Positions 1 to 8,500 of a DNA stretch of 26,566 nucleotides are shown piece after piece. Position 1 is the first letter of the stretch. Each line of letters begins with the position of its first letter. Source of the DNA: Anaerolineaceae bacterium UBA5311 (lineage in GTDB: Bacteria; Chloroflexota; Anaerolineae; Anaerolineales; Anaerolineaceae); the NCBI GenBank assembly GCA_002411175.1, contig DHRN01000021.1:17252-43817 (forward strand). The letters are read 5' to 3'. The notes under the pieces are model-generated. The model did no database searches, was not told where the DNA came from, and saw only the letters and a list, made by a program, of their open reading frames with translations. The translations under genes were made by a program, and so were the position numbers.

Positions 1-201
1 TCGGTCGTAATTTGTATCAAGGACGACCATATACCTGTCTTTTCCTGTCACCAACCTGGCGGTCGTGCCCTTCCAGGAGCCCGTATCTTCCTGCCTGATG
101 GGGGAATCGATCAGCACTGTTCCGTGAGAATTCTGGATAATCCCGGCGGTCAGACCAAGCGAATTATGTTCTGTAAATATGTTGGTTGCGATTTCTTGCA
201 T
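1..201 (-). CDS. MBL-fold metallohydrolase, N-terminal part (runs off the window)
   Basis: Only the first 67 codons lie in the window; the reading frame is open to base 1. The ATG at 201 follows a strong GGAGGTG ribosome binding site with 2-3 nt spacing. The peptide reads like the first beta-strands of a metallo-beta-lactamase-fold hydrolase: a stretch ending in GTVLIDSP (around residues 27-34), then a polar helix with SWKGT, then a strand RYMVVLDTNYDR. In this superfamily that last strand leads into the metal-binding HxHxDH motif, which would lie just outside the window. Because the metal site is missing here, the assignment rests on the fold pattern alone and the substrate cannot be guessed. 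A good sigma70-type promoter sits directly upstream. Confidence 0.55.
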   Translation of the reverse strand, partial: MQEIATNIFTEHNSLGLTAGIIQNSHGTVLIDSPIRQEDTGSWKGTTARLVTGKDRYMVVLDTNYDR

Positions 202-221
202 AGTCACCTCCAGTCGGGGGA

Positions 222-251
222 ATTATAGCTAAAGGAGGGCGATAACGCCAA
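222..251 (-). promoter_or_regulatory. Promoter for the MBL-fold gene
   Basis: On the minus strand TTGGCG (246-251) and TATAAT (222-227) are separated by 18 nt, giving a leader of about 15-20 nt that contains the GGAGGTG site. The -35 overlaps a short GGCG-ATAA-CGCC inverted repeat at 238-249. Inferred from consensus match only. Confidence 0.5.
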
Positions 252-270
252 TATCTTGGGTGTTGATATG

Positions 271-1074
271 TCAGTTAACTCCTGGTTTGCACGTCGGGCT
301 GCCCTTTGGCGCACTGTCAGCATTCAAAGGCATACCAAAATAGGGGGATGGATCAATCGTGTTGTTGATATCCAATTCATTCAGGTAATTTCCATTGCCA
401 TCATCTTTGACAATCGATATGTGCAGGTGAATGCCGGTGGGCGAGCCTGGATAGCCCGAATAATTGCCCTGGTACCCCAGCAAATCGCCTTGTTTTACGG
501 GTCGCTCTTTGGTTCCCGCTGGAAAGCTGGGCTCAATTAAAGAATTTCCCTCAGCGTCAGCCAGGTGTGTCATATAGATCCAGATTTGGTGGGATGAGTC
601 CAGTGGGTCCTGTTCAACGCGGATGATCAGGCTGGATTTCCAACCAACCTCGCGGGTCAGGTAGCCATCATATGGAGCGTAAACCAGGGTTTGCCCAACC
701 TTTTTTCCTCCAAAAATGTCCAGACCGGTATGCAGTTTTAGCAGGGAAAACGAATCATTATACAGGTAGCCAATAAAACCCTGTGTGGGAAAAACGAAAG
801 GAGCATCGCCACATCCCGACAGCGCTTCGAGCTCCCAATCGCGGTGTTTTTCAGGGCTGCGAATGTAATCAAGAACTGCCTTGTTTCGTCCTTCGGTCCA
901 GGTACGGATATATGCCAGGATTTTTTCCCCAAAAACCAAACTAAAGGCAACAGCACCAAGGAATAGAATCAAGGACAAAAGAATTATCAGGTTACGCTTG
1001 TGTTTCATTCGTAAGATTATACGCGCAACCTGGATATCCGTAACTTTGCGAAGGCTGTTAAGCAAGTCTCTCAT
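271..1074 (-). CDS. Membrane-anchored M23 (LytM-type) metallopeptidase
   Basis: This is a probable zinc endopeptidase or structural homologue acting on the cell envelope, anchored by one N-terminal membrane helix. A hydrophobic segment (NLIILLSLILFLGAV) follows a basic stretch, and the rest is extracytoplasmic. Numbered from Met23, the M23 ligands are visible: H93 and D97 in HTGLDI, H148 in MTHLAD and the HLH of IHLHIS (H194, H196). The domain is interrupted by a longer loop than in classical LytM proteins. The start is uncertain: ATG at 1074 gives 267 aa and fits the promoter upstream, while ATG at 1008 gives 245 aa, puts the membrane helix at the very N-terminus, and lies 6-7 nt after a TATAAT. 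Neither has a clear Shine-Dalgarno. It probably stands alone, since the next gene has its own promoter. Confidence 0.8.
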   Translation of the reverse strand: MRDLLNSLRKVTDIQVARIILRMKHKRNLIILLSLILFLGAVAFSLVFGEKILAYIRTWTEGRNKAVLDYIRSPEKHRDWELEALSGCGDAPFVFPTQGFIGYLYNDSFSLLKLHTGLDIFGGKKVGQTLVYAPYDGYLTREVGWKSSLIIRVEQDPLDSSHQIWIYMTHLADAEGNSLIEPSFPAGTKERPVKQGDLLGYQGNYSGYPGSPTGIHLHISIVKDDGNGNYLNELDINNTIDPSPYFGMPLNADSAPKGSPTCKPGVN

Positions 1075-1103
1075 AAATGTAGCATTTACGAGGGAAAAGT
1101 CAT

Positions 1104-1133
1104 ATAATACATGAATAAAAGCTCACAGGTCAA
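1104..1133 (-). promoter_or_regulatory. Promoter for the M23 peptidase gene
   Basis: On the minus strand TTGACC (1128-1133) and TATTAT (1104-1109) are spaced by 18 nt. Transcription would begin near 1097, upstream of both candidate starts (1074 and 1008). A second -10-like TATAAT at 1016-1021 on the minus strand, with a TTACGG 16 nt upstream, could give a leaderless transcript for the 1008 start. Confidence 0.5.
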
Positions 1134-1222
1134 ACATTTTGAAGCAAACGGAACTATTTTGGGTTCTGAAACGTCTATTATTAGTAAGCAATGATAACCA
1201 AGCAAATTGTAAAGGAGCGGCA

Positions 1223-2302
1223 ATGAAAAACAAACGAATACTTACAATCCTTTTGGCGGTAATTTTGCTCGTGCCAGCGATTTTTGGTGTCAGCAAAGCT
1301 CAAGCCAGTTACCCAAGCTTCACGATTTCCAATGTTAAGACTGACGAAACCGTGACAATTTCAACCAAAGATATGCCCAAAAACCTGGACTTCAAGGTTT
1401 TGATGGGCGAATACAATACCAGGGGAGTGGGTGGTATCGAAGCCGCTCAATTCAATAGCGGCGAGAGTGGCTCCTTCCAGGTAACCATCAACATCCCGGA
1501 TGCCTTAAAGGGTCGCGCGATGATTTCCATCCGCATAGAAAGCCTTACAGGTGGTTATTATTACTACAACTGGTTCTGGAACAAACAAGATGGCGGCACC
1601 TGGCCTCCGGGTGCGACCCCCACAACGCCTCCGACCACCCAGACTCCTGCTCCAACCCAACCTCCTGTCAAGGTTTACCCAAGTTTCTCGATTAAAGCAG
1701 TCGTAAAAGGGGAAACGGTAACCATCTCAGCTAAGAATTTCCCCAAAGAAGTGGTGTTTGTCGCTAAGATGGGTAAAATGTGGACCCAGGGTATCAACGG
1801 AATCGTCTCAGGCGAGATCACTTCCAGCGATAATGCCTTTGAAGCAACCTTTGACATCCCTGCTGAACTCGTCAATGAGCAGCGCATCGCTATCCGCCTC
1901 GAAGCCAAGACAGGCGGTTGGTATGCTTATAACTGGTTCTGGAATAACACCAGCGCAACCCAACCAACCGAAGAACCCACCCCAGCTCCAACCCAACCTC
2001 CGGTTGTTAAGTATCCGTACTTCAACATAAAGGCTGTCCTGAAGAATGAGACAGTTACAATCGAGGGGTATAACTATCCTGCAGACACCGAATTTGTCGT
2101 ACGAATGGGCAAGATGTGGACCCAGGGTATCAACGGAATCGAGGTGGCAACTTTTAACAGTGGCACGGGAGGGAGCTTGGAAGCAACCTTTGATATCCCC
2201 GCCGAACTGGCTGGTTTGGGGCGAATATCCATTCGTATGGATGCCAAAACCGGCGGTTGGCACGCCTATAACTGGTTCTGGAACAATACGGCAAACCAAT
2301 AA
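1223..2302 (+). CDS. Secreted protein with three tandem ~90-residue repeat domains
   Basis: The frame is open from 1139, but ATG at 1223 is chosen: it follows AAAGGAG at 8 nt spacing and opens a textbook signal peptide (MKNKRI, a hydrophobic core, then an AQA cleavage site near residue 28). The 359-aa product contains one domain three times, at about residues 30-120, 152-242 and 264-354. Each copy starts YPxF, runs through xVTI and MG(K/E), has a GIxGI-type strand and IPxxL, and ends YNWFWN. The linkers are rich in Thr and Pro, and two share the sequence TPAPTQPPV. Copies 2 and 3 are the closest, including almost identical DNA around GGACCCAGGGTATCAACGG. There are no catalytic motifs and few cysteines. 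I recall similar domains in secreted Anaerolineae proteins but know of no assigned function; adhesion or surface binding is only a guess. Confidence 0.8.
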   Translation: MKNKRILTILLAVILLVPAIFGVSKAQASYPSFTISNVKTDETVTISTKDMPKNLDFKVLMGEYNTRGVGGIEAAQFNSGESGSFQVTINIPDALKGRAMISIRIESLTGGYYYYNWFWNKQDGGTWPPGATPTTPPTTQTPAPTQPPVKVYPSFSIKAVVKGETVTISAKNFPKEVVFVAKMGKMWTQGINGIVSGEITSSDNAFEATFDIPAELVNEQRIAIRLEAKTGGWYAYNWFWNNTSATQPTEEPTPAPTQPPVVKYPYFNIKAVLKNETVTIEGYNYPADTEFVVRMGKMWTQGINGIEVATFNSGTGGSLEATFDIPAELAGLGRISIRMDAKTGGWHAYNWFWNNTANQ

Positions 2303-2318
2303 TTTACCTAAGCAGCCT

Positions 2319-2348
2319 AAAAGACCCATTATTCATGATGGGTCTTTT
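2319..2348 (+). terminator. Intrinsic terminator after the triple-repeat protein gene
   Basis: An 11-bp perfect stem, AAAAGACCCAT (2319-2329) with ATGGGTCTTTT (2338-2348), encloses an 8-nt loop. The 3' arm ends in TTTT. It starts 17 nt after the stop codon. Confidence 0.8.
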
Positions 2349-2388
2349 ATCATACTTGATCTGCGATACTATGGTATTATTCGGTGCT

Positions 2389-2772
2389 ATGAATAACAAA
2401 ATAACGATCATTGAAGGACCAACCCCTGAATTCCAGGTGGTCACAGGCAACAGCGCGCTTGACGGTTCACTCAACTGGGTGGGCAGTGTTTTGGAAGGAC
2501 CGTTCCTCTACGACACCGCCTTTACCAACCTGCGCACTTTTGACTCGCAAAAATTAATCGAACGCTGCCAGGATGCCTGGGCTGCTAAACAGACCATGTA
2601 CCTGGAGTATAAGGATCGCATCGGGCTGCGGCAGGAAGCCCCTATCGTAGCAGCACGGGCAATCTCAGTTGAAGAAGGTGATATGCTGCTCTTGTGGGTG
2701 CGCCAGGACCTTTCCTTTTCGGAAGAGGAGCCTCTCGAAGATTTTGATGAGGACGGCGACCTCCCGTTTTAG
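2389..2772 (+). CDS. Small acidic protein of unknown function
   Basis: A 127-aa protein I cannot assign to a named family, although I have an impression of similar small proteins in other Chloroflexota. The frame is open from 2335, but that start lies inside the preceding terminator, so ATG at 2389 (MNNKITIIEG) is preferred. It has no signal peptide or membrane segment. The body alternates likely strands and helices, with notable stretches LRTFDSQKLIERC (residues 48-60), APIVAAR (84-90) and MLLLWVRQ (99-106), and ends in a strongly acidic tail (EEEPLEDFDEDGD). No Shine-Dalgarno is visible; a TATTAT at 2375-2380 lies 8 nt before the ATG, so a leaderless transcript is possible. It is isolated between two terminators, so context does not suggest a role. 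Confidence 0.75.
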   Translation: MNNKITIIEGPTPEFQVVTGNSALDGSLNWVGSVLEGPFLYDTAFTNLRTFDSQKLIERCQDAWAAKQTMYLEYKDRIGLRQEAPIVAARAISVEEGDMLLLWVRQDLSFSEEEPLEDFDEDGDLPF

Positions 2773-2807
2773 TCCCTCTTTCAATACTTATCCATCCAAA
2801 TAAACGC

Positions 2808-2833
2808 AAAAACCACCGTCAAGGTGGTTTTTT
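2808..2833. terminator. Bidirectional terminator between the small acidic protein gene and tRNA-Arg
   Basis: The stem AAAAACCACC (2808-2817) and GGTGGTTTTT (2823-2832) encloses the loop GTCAA. It gives a T-tract on both strands, so it can end the plus-strand 127-aa gene and the minus-strand rho-M23-tRNA transcript. On the minus strand it begins 2-3 nt after the tRNA 3' end. Confidence 0.8.
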
Positions 2834-2834
2834 G

Positions 2835-2907
2835 TACCCCAGGAGGGAATCGAACCCCCAATCTAAGCGTTAGGAGTGCTTTGCTCTATCCATTGAGCCA
2901 CTGGGGC
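2835..2907 (-). tRNA. tRNA-Arg (anticodon CCU)
   Basis: Folded by hand from the minus strand, all arms fit in 73 nt: acceptor GCCCCAG/CTGGGGT (first pair G-U), D-stem GCTC/GAGC, anticodon stem AAGCA/CGCTT with an A-C mismatch at the loop-closing pair, loop CTCCTAA, and T-stem GGGGG/CCCTC with T-loop TTCGATT. The anticodon CCT is at 2872-2874 and reads AGG (Arg). The discriminator base is A and the CCA end is not encoded. It lies 22 nt downstream of the LysM/M23 gene with no terminator between, and immediately before a terminator hairpin, so it is probably processed from the rho operon transcript. Confidence 0.93.
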
Positions 2908-2929
2908 GCGTCTCGCGATTATACCATTT

Positions 2930-4024
2930 CTATGGCAGATATTCCCATGGATTTACCGGTCCATTGGCGTAACGAATTTCAAAGTGAAGATGCGGACCGG
3001 TAGAGTTGCCCGTGGTACCGGAAGTCCCAATCACACTTCCCTGGAAAACATTATCACCACAATTTACACTGATCTGGTCGAGATGTTCATACAAGGTAGT
3101 GAAGCCGTTTCCGTGATCAATAACCACAAAGTTTCCATAACCACCATTCATCCATCCCGCGTAAACGACAGTCCCTGAGTCAGCAGCGAATAAAGCTGAG
3201 CCCAGACCAGCCCCGATATCAATACCATTATGACCAGGTCCATAGTTATTACCGGTCAGATAATGAACCGCTGAAGGCCAAATAAAGAAGCCGTTACCCA
3301 TAAGCCCGCCTCCGGTAAGCGCACATGCCCCCGGTCCATCCCATCCGCTGACATACCTGCCGCTTTCATCGCGTATCACGGCAGCGTAACTGATTGGCAC
3401 AAGCTCCCGGTTTCCACCAGGAACCATCACCTGCGTGCCGGGTTCGATGACCGGGTTTGAGAGGTCAAGATTGTTACCAATAAAGAGGAGGATGTCATTA
3501 ATTGTAGCCCCATAACGCGAAGCTACCGAACTGAGAGAGTCACGACTGCGCCAGGTGTGGTAAATACCATCCACCGGGGGAATAGTGATAACCTGACCAA
3601 TCAGCAGGTTGTCCATTTTGTCCTGGAGGAGATCGTAGTTGGCATACAGAATGGATTCGATGCTGACATTATATTTATCTGAAAGCCCCCAGATCGAATC
3701 TCCGCTGACCACAGTATGCTGAATCGCTTCAGTGCGAAAATTCTGGTCGCCTTCCGTATAGAGTGACTGGTCACGATTCAGTTCACCCGACGGCATTTCA
3801 GGTTGAAATGCGGGCAAATCCGCTTCAGCTGCGACCTGTTGGTAATCTGGCGCATTCGCCAGCGCTGCTGGGTCGGGCTGGCTTTGCATTGACTGCGCGA
3901 TGCGTGGTTGCCAGAATAGCATGGTCAGCAGCGCGAAGCAAAGCATTATCGCCGCAACCCATGAGGCAACGGTTACGACAATCTCACGATTTGAGTGTTT
4001 TTCGTCTATTGAGTGTTCAGACAT
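2930..4024 (-). CDS. LysM-M23 peptidoglycan endopeptidase, membrane anchored
   Basis: A 364-aa probable cell-wall hydrolase. ATG at 4024 is chosen over an in-frame ATG 12 nt upstream because GAGGT lies 6-7 nt before it. Order of parts: a cytoplasmic N-terminus, a membrane helix (about 15-38), a low-complexity linker, two LysM domains (about 102-149 and 155-203, starting HTVVSGDSIW and HTWRSRDSLS), and a C-terminal M23 domain (about 250-360). All zinc and catalytic positions of active LytM peptidases are present: H265 and D269 in HNGIDI, H314 in EHLD, and HLH at 345-347. By family, LysM binds glycan strands and M23 cleaves the peptide stems. It lies 24 nt after rho on the same strand with no terminator between, which suggests co-transcription. 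Confidence 0.9.
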   Translation of the reverse strand: MSEHSIDEKHSNREIVVTVASWVAAIMLCFALLTMLFWQPRIAQSMQSQPDPAALANAPDYQQVAAEADLPAFQPEMPSGELNRDQSLYTEGDQNFRTEAIQHTVVSGDSIWGLSDKYNVSIESILYANYDLLQDKMDNLLIGQVITIPPVDGIYHTWRSRDSLSSVASRYGATINDILLFIGNNLDLSNPVIEPGTQVMVPGGNRELVPISYAAVIRDESGRYVSGWDGPGACALTGGGLMGNGFFIWPSAVHYLTGNNYGPGHNGIDIGAGLGSALFAADSGTVVYAGWMNGGYGNFVVIDHGNGFTTLYEHLDQISVNCGDNVFQGSVIGTSGTTGNSTGPHLHFEIRYANGPVNPWEYLP

Positions 4025-4048
4025 AAGATACCTCAATCACTGGGTATA

Positions 4049-5326
4049 CTACATATCTGCCAAATTTTCCAGAAATTCCCGGTTTGTTTTAGTTTTTTCC
4101 ATGCGCTGCAAGATCGCTTCTGTAGCCACTGCAGTGTCCATTCCGGCTCCCTGGGGAGGGCTTGAAACCATCTGCAGGTACATTCTGCGCATCAACCAGA
4201 CCCTTTGCAAAATTTCAGGGCTGAGCAAAAGGTCATCACGGCGTGTTGAAGATTTTTCGATGTCAATTGCGGGAAATATGCGGCGTTCCTGCAGTCTGCG
4301 GGAAAGGATCATTTCCATGTTGCCGGTACCCTTAAATTCTTCATAGACCACATCATCCAGGCGTGAGCCTGTATCCACCAGGGCGGTAGCGACAATCGTC
4401 AGGCTGCCACCATCTTCCAGGTTTCGGGCTGCACCAAAAAATCGCTTGGGAGGATAAAGCGCTGAGGGGTCCATACCACCGCTTAACGTCCTGCCAGAGG
4501 GGTTTACAACCATGTTATAAGCGCGGGCGAGTCGGGTGAGTGAATCCATCAAAATGACTACATCCAGACCGTTTTCAACCAACCTTTTAGCCCGGTCGAG
4601 GGAAACCTCTGCCATGCGCACGTGTGCCTGAACCGGTTCATCGAAGGTACTGGCGATTACTTCGGCATCAACCGAACGATCCATGTCCGTCACTTCTTCC
4701 GGTCGTTCACCGATCAGGGACATGATCTGGCGAACTTCAGGATGATTGATGCTAATCGCGTTGGCAATGTCTTTGAGCATGTTGGTCTTACCGGCTTTGG
4801 GCGGTGAGACGATCATCGCGCGTTGACCAGCGCCAATAGGAGCGACCAGGTTAATCATTCGGGTGGAAAGATTCAACGGATCGTGTTCCAGATTGAGGAT
4901 CTGGTTTGGAAAAATTGGTGTCAGGGCTTCGAACCTCGGACGTTGCCGCGCTTCGTCAGGGGTCAGACCGTTAACGGACTCAACTTTTAGCAAACCCTGG
5001 TGCCGCTCAGATTCGCGTGGGGGGCGAACATGCCCGATCACCAGGTCTCCGGATCGTAATTCATAGCGGCGTAGTTGAGCCTGTGATACGTAGACATCCT
5101 CCGGTCCAATGCGGTAATTGCTGCGCAAGAATCCGATGCCCTCGTTCATAATCTCCAGGACGCCGCCGCTCATCTCCAGCCCTTCAGCTTCTGCCAAAGA
5201 CTGGGCAATTTTGACTACCAGACCGTCTCGTTTGAGTCTCTTAATATTTTCGATGTTAAGCTCTCTTGCGATTTTTTGAAGTTCTATGGTAGTTTTTTTC
5301 TCGAGTTCGATTATTTCCATGGTCAT
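4049..5326 (-). CDS. rho: Transcription termination factor Rho
   Basis: A hexameric RNA-dependent ATPase that ends transcription at unstructured, untranslated RNA. The 425 aa match the family's usual length. Parts in order: the Rho-N helical domain (about 8-48, KTTIELQKIARELNI), the cold-shock-like RNA-binding domain (about 54-120), and the RecA-like ATPase. Walker A is PPKAGKT (175-181), Walker B is VVILMDSLTR (256-265), the Q-loop region is NPSGRTLSGG (275-284), and the R-loop region EEFKGTGNMEM is intact. No inserted domain is present. Translation may begin at Met1 or Met3 (5320); both lie just after a GAGAAAGAG purine tract. A 160-nt leader precedes it; E. coli rho is autoregulated through its leader, but nothing here proves the same. 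Confidence 0.97.
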   Translation of the reverse strand: MTMEIIELEKKTTIELQKIARELNIENIKRLKRDGLVVKIAQSLAEAEGLEMSGGVLEIMNEGIGFLRSNYRIGPEDVYVSQAQLRRYELRSGDLVIGHVRPPRESERHQGLLKVESVNGLTPDEARQRPRFEALTPIFPNQILNLEHDPLNLSTRMINLVAPIGAGQRAMIVSPPKAGKTNMLKDIANAISINHPEVRQIMSLIGERPEEVTDMDRSVDAEVIASTFDEPVQAHVRMAEVSLDRAKRLVENGLDVVILMDSLTRLARAYNMVVNPSGRTLSGGMDPSALYPPKRFFGAARNLEDGGSLTIVATALVDTGSRLDDVVYEEFKGTGNMEMILSRRLQERRIFPAIDIEKSSTRRDDLLLSPEILQRVWLMRRMYLQMVSSPPQGAGMDTAVATEAILQRMEKTKTNREFLENLADM

Positions 5327-5490
5327 ACTCTTTCTCTTATTTTCTGGGAGGCAGCCGGCGAGAGAATTGTTTACCGACAGGTCCTTAGCAACCTAAAATG
5401 TGTGATTTAAATCCATAATAAAAAGTTCTGAATAATCAGGGGTTCCCCGAATGTAGAATTGAAGTTTTCTTGGTTCGTGAATTCACATGT

Positions 5491-5518
5491 ATTATATCAG
5501 TTTTCTCGTTGGACGCAA
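5491..5518 (-). promoter_or_regulatory. Promoter for rho, LysM-M23 and tRNA-Arg
   Basis: On the minus strand TTGCGT (5513-5518) and TATAAT (5491-5496) are separated by 16 nt, and TGA immediately before the -10 gives an extended -10 (TGATATAAT). It is the best sigma70-type match upstream of rho and implies a leader of roughly 158 nt. Confidence 0.65.
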
Positions 5519-5547
5519 GCAAAATCCCGCCTGTATAGGTTTTAGCA

Positions 5548-5577
5548 AAAACAGAGAGTCTTTCGACTCTCTGTTTT
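5548..5577 (-). terminator. Terminator after the 1023-aa subtilase gene
   Basis: A 13-bp perfect stem, AAAACAGAGAGTC (5548-5560) with GACTCTCTGTTTT (5565-5577), has a 4-nt loop and an A-rich 5' side with a T-run 3' side on the minus strand. It lies 18 nt after the stop codon. Confidence 0.85.
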
Positions 5578-5595
5578 ATTGAACTAAAGCGATGG

Positions 5596-8500
5596 TTATG
5601 GTCTGTTGATCAGCGGCAGATATTGAATTTGATCCAGGATTGGGTCTGTGGCACCAACTTTGTAAAGGTTGAAATCGAGCTTGCCAACATCATCCTTCCT
5701 GGTTGCAGAAGTGCCAATGCTAAACCAACCGTACCAAATCTGGTCGGTATCAAACGATGCGCCCAGGTTCCAGCCGACCGTCAGGTCAAATGGACTTACT
5801 GCGGGCACTGACGCGGGTCCGGTGATGCTGTAGTTTGCGCCACCAGATTTCGGAACGAAACCATAAGCCAGTTTGACTGGGTCTACTGCTCCAGGTTCAG
5901 AGCTTTCCCAGTTTTGAACCAGGATCCAGCAGGTTCCGGAGAAACTGGGTTGGAAGAGATTCAGGTATTCCATCGGACCGGGATCAGCCGAGTAGGCTTT
6001 TTGCAGTCCGGGGTGTGGTGTGTTGCCAATCCCAACATACACATCCAGATCAGATGCGGTGGTTTCGAGGATTTCAACAACCATGCGCTGCGAACCTGTT
6101 GGGCAGGTAGTATTTTTCACCCAGACATTACTGAGGTTGTCATAGGGATTGTCATTGGTGGGGTCCTGCGCCAGTTCGAATTCAGCAATCGTCGCGGGCG
6201 TCAAACCGTAGCGAACATTCGAGAGAGCAGTGATTGCTTCAGCGTTGTGTTGATCTTCAAACACATACTCACCTGTAGCTTCCTCAATATCGAGGTGCAG
6301 ATGATCGGGCAGAGTCGAACCAGACACATCCGCTTTCGCTGCCAGGCTAAAGGCTGTGGTGCTGATTGGTTTGTCAGTTTCGAAGGTGTCTTCAGTTTCG
6401 AAGGCGATGCGTGCGAATTGCCATTCACCGCCGGAAGCGAAGTTTGGTTTCACTTCAACGTTGATCACTTGCGTACCGCCAGCCGGAATGGTGAAACCAT
6501 TGGCGGGGGTTGTGGTTACATCTACACCATCGTTTGCGTCGATCACGATTGTGTATTCTGTTTCCACGCCAGCGACGTTCTTAACAGTGCGGGTGAAGCT
6601 GCAGCCGCCCAAACAATTGCTGTTTTGATAGGAAGGGATGTTCAGCGTGCGAATATCGCCGCCAGCTGCCGGGTTGGCTGCCTTGTAGTTGGCGTAGGTT
6701 TCTTCCATCACCAAACCAGCCAGGGCAGCTTGGCTCATGTCAATACGACCGTTGCCATAAATAAACGGTGTCACCGGGCTGAGGTCGTGGTCAACTGAGG
6801 TGCCAGCCAGGGCGGTCATGATGATCGCCGAGCGAATCGCAGCCGGGGTCCAGGTTGGGAACAAAGATTTCATCACAGCCGTAGAACCAGCAACGTGCGG
6901 TCCAGCCATCGAGGTGCCGGACATCAGGTCAATTTCACCAGGTCCGTCGTAAGCAGCCAAAATGTTGGTGCCAGGGGCAACCAGGTCAGGCTCGAGCATT
7001 TCGTAGGTTGTGATCGGACCGCGAGAGCTGCCATCAGCCACAATATCTCCCCAGGAGGGACGTGTGCCGGAAGAAAGGGTTTTCATGATATCGACGGTCA
7101 TCGGGTCGTCGGCAACATCTTCCATCTCCAGACCGGCTTCCATTGAGATCATCGCGCCAGGAATCGTGACTGAACCAGTGTCGGTACCCATGATGATCGG
7201 GGCACCGGGAGCGTTGTTGTAAACCAAGCCAAGTACAGCGCCTGCATCCTGCATATTTTGGAGTTTGAGCGTGAAAGCACATTCACCGCGCTGGACAATA
7301 CCAACTTTGCCGGTTAATGAATTGGCAGGCCAGGCATTACAACCCAGTAAATTATCGTAGGTTCCGCCCCAAACCAGGTCCTTGCCAACCAGGTCAACTG
7401 AGAGTGCCGGAGCGAGGTCAGCGCTGGCGAGAATGGCGATGGAGTCGAGCTCATCCGTCTCAGGGTTAATTGTTACAGGATAACCAAAAATACGTCCGTG
7501 CTGGGTGTTACCAACCACGAGCGCCCACGGGGGGAGTTTGTAGATGGTTGAGGGATTGGGACCAGAGTTGCCAGCAGAGGTGGCAGTCGAAATGCCAACT
7601 TTGAAGGCTTCAAGGAAGGCTACTTCGGTGCTGTCTTGCCATGGACTGCGGGCAGGACCACTCTGTGGACCAATCGAGAAGTTTAGTGAGTCTGCGCCAT
7701 CAGCAATTGCCTGGTTGACAGCTGCCGTTGAAGCGCTGGTTGCGCAACCTGCGCCGGGCACACAAACTTTGTAGGCAATAATATTGGCGTTGGGCGCCAT
7801 ACCTGAAATGACCACCGATGCGCCGCCATAATTTACCTGGATGCGGTTACCAGCAGCCGTACTGGCGGTGTGAGAACCGTGATCTTCCTGGTCGTGCCCG
7901 TTGTTGCTGCCGGTCATGTCATATACACCGATCAACTTGTTATTACAAACATGTCCAGAGGGGTCAGAAGCACAGAGACCCTTGTAAACACCGTTTCCAT
8001 AAGGATTGGTATAAACATAAGGATCCAGAGGGGTGGTCTGGGCAAAACTGGGATGGCTCAGGTTGATACCGGTATCGAGGACACCAACGATCGTACCAGC
8101 ACCCTTCGCGCCTTCACCATCAGGTGTCGCGTCACCGCTCCAAACCTGGTCAACGCCGATGAACTCAGGGCTCACGTCGGTATCGAGCTGATAAATCTCA
8201 TCAACATAGATTTCATAAACCTCAGGAAGCTGGCGCAGCAGGGCTGCATCTTCAACACTCATGCGAGCGGCAAAGCCATTGAGCACATAATCATAGCGAT
8301 AGAGCACTTCAAGGTCGCGCCCTAATACGTCTTCAGCTGTAGAAATGAAGGCATCCAAACCAGCGTTGATGTGTGCCAGGTAGGCAACCGCTTGTGGGGA
8401 ATTAACATCCAGCTTACCCGACTCTGAACCCGGGATAGCCGCAAAAATCGCATTATCGCCTTCATAAGCAGCCAGCGAAGGCTCTGTTAATTGGACAATA

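Noticed and set aside
238..249. Short palindrome GGCGATAACGCC as a terminator of the M23 gene
   Set aside because: Only a 4-bp stem with no T-run; it more likely just overlaps the -35 of the next gene.
5914..6798. 294-codon plus-strand ORF opposite the 1023-aa subtilase
   Set aside because: It is antisense to the beta-rich C-terminal domains and the S8 domain of a clearly coding gene, with no ribosome binding site and Cys/His-rich composition typical of shadow frames.
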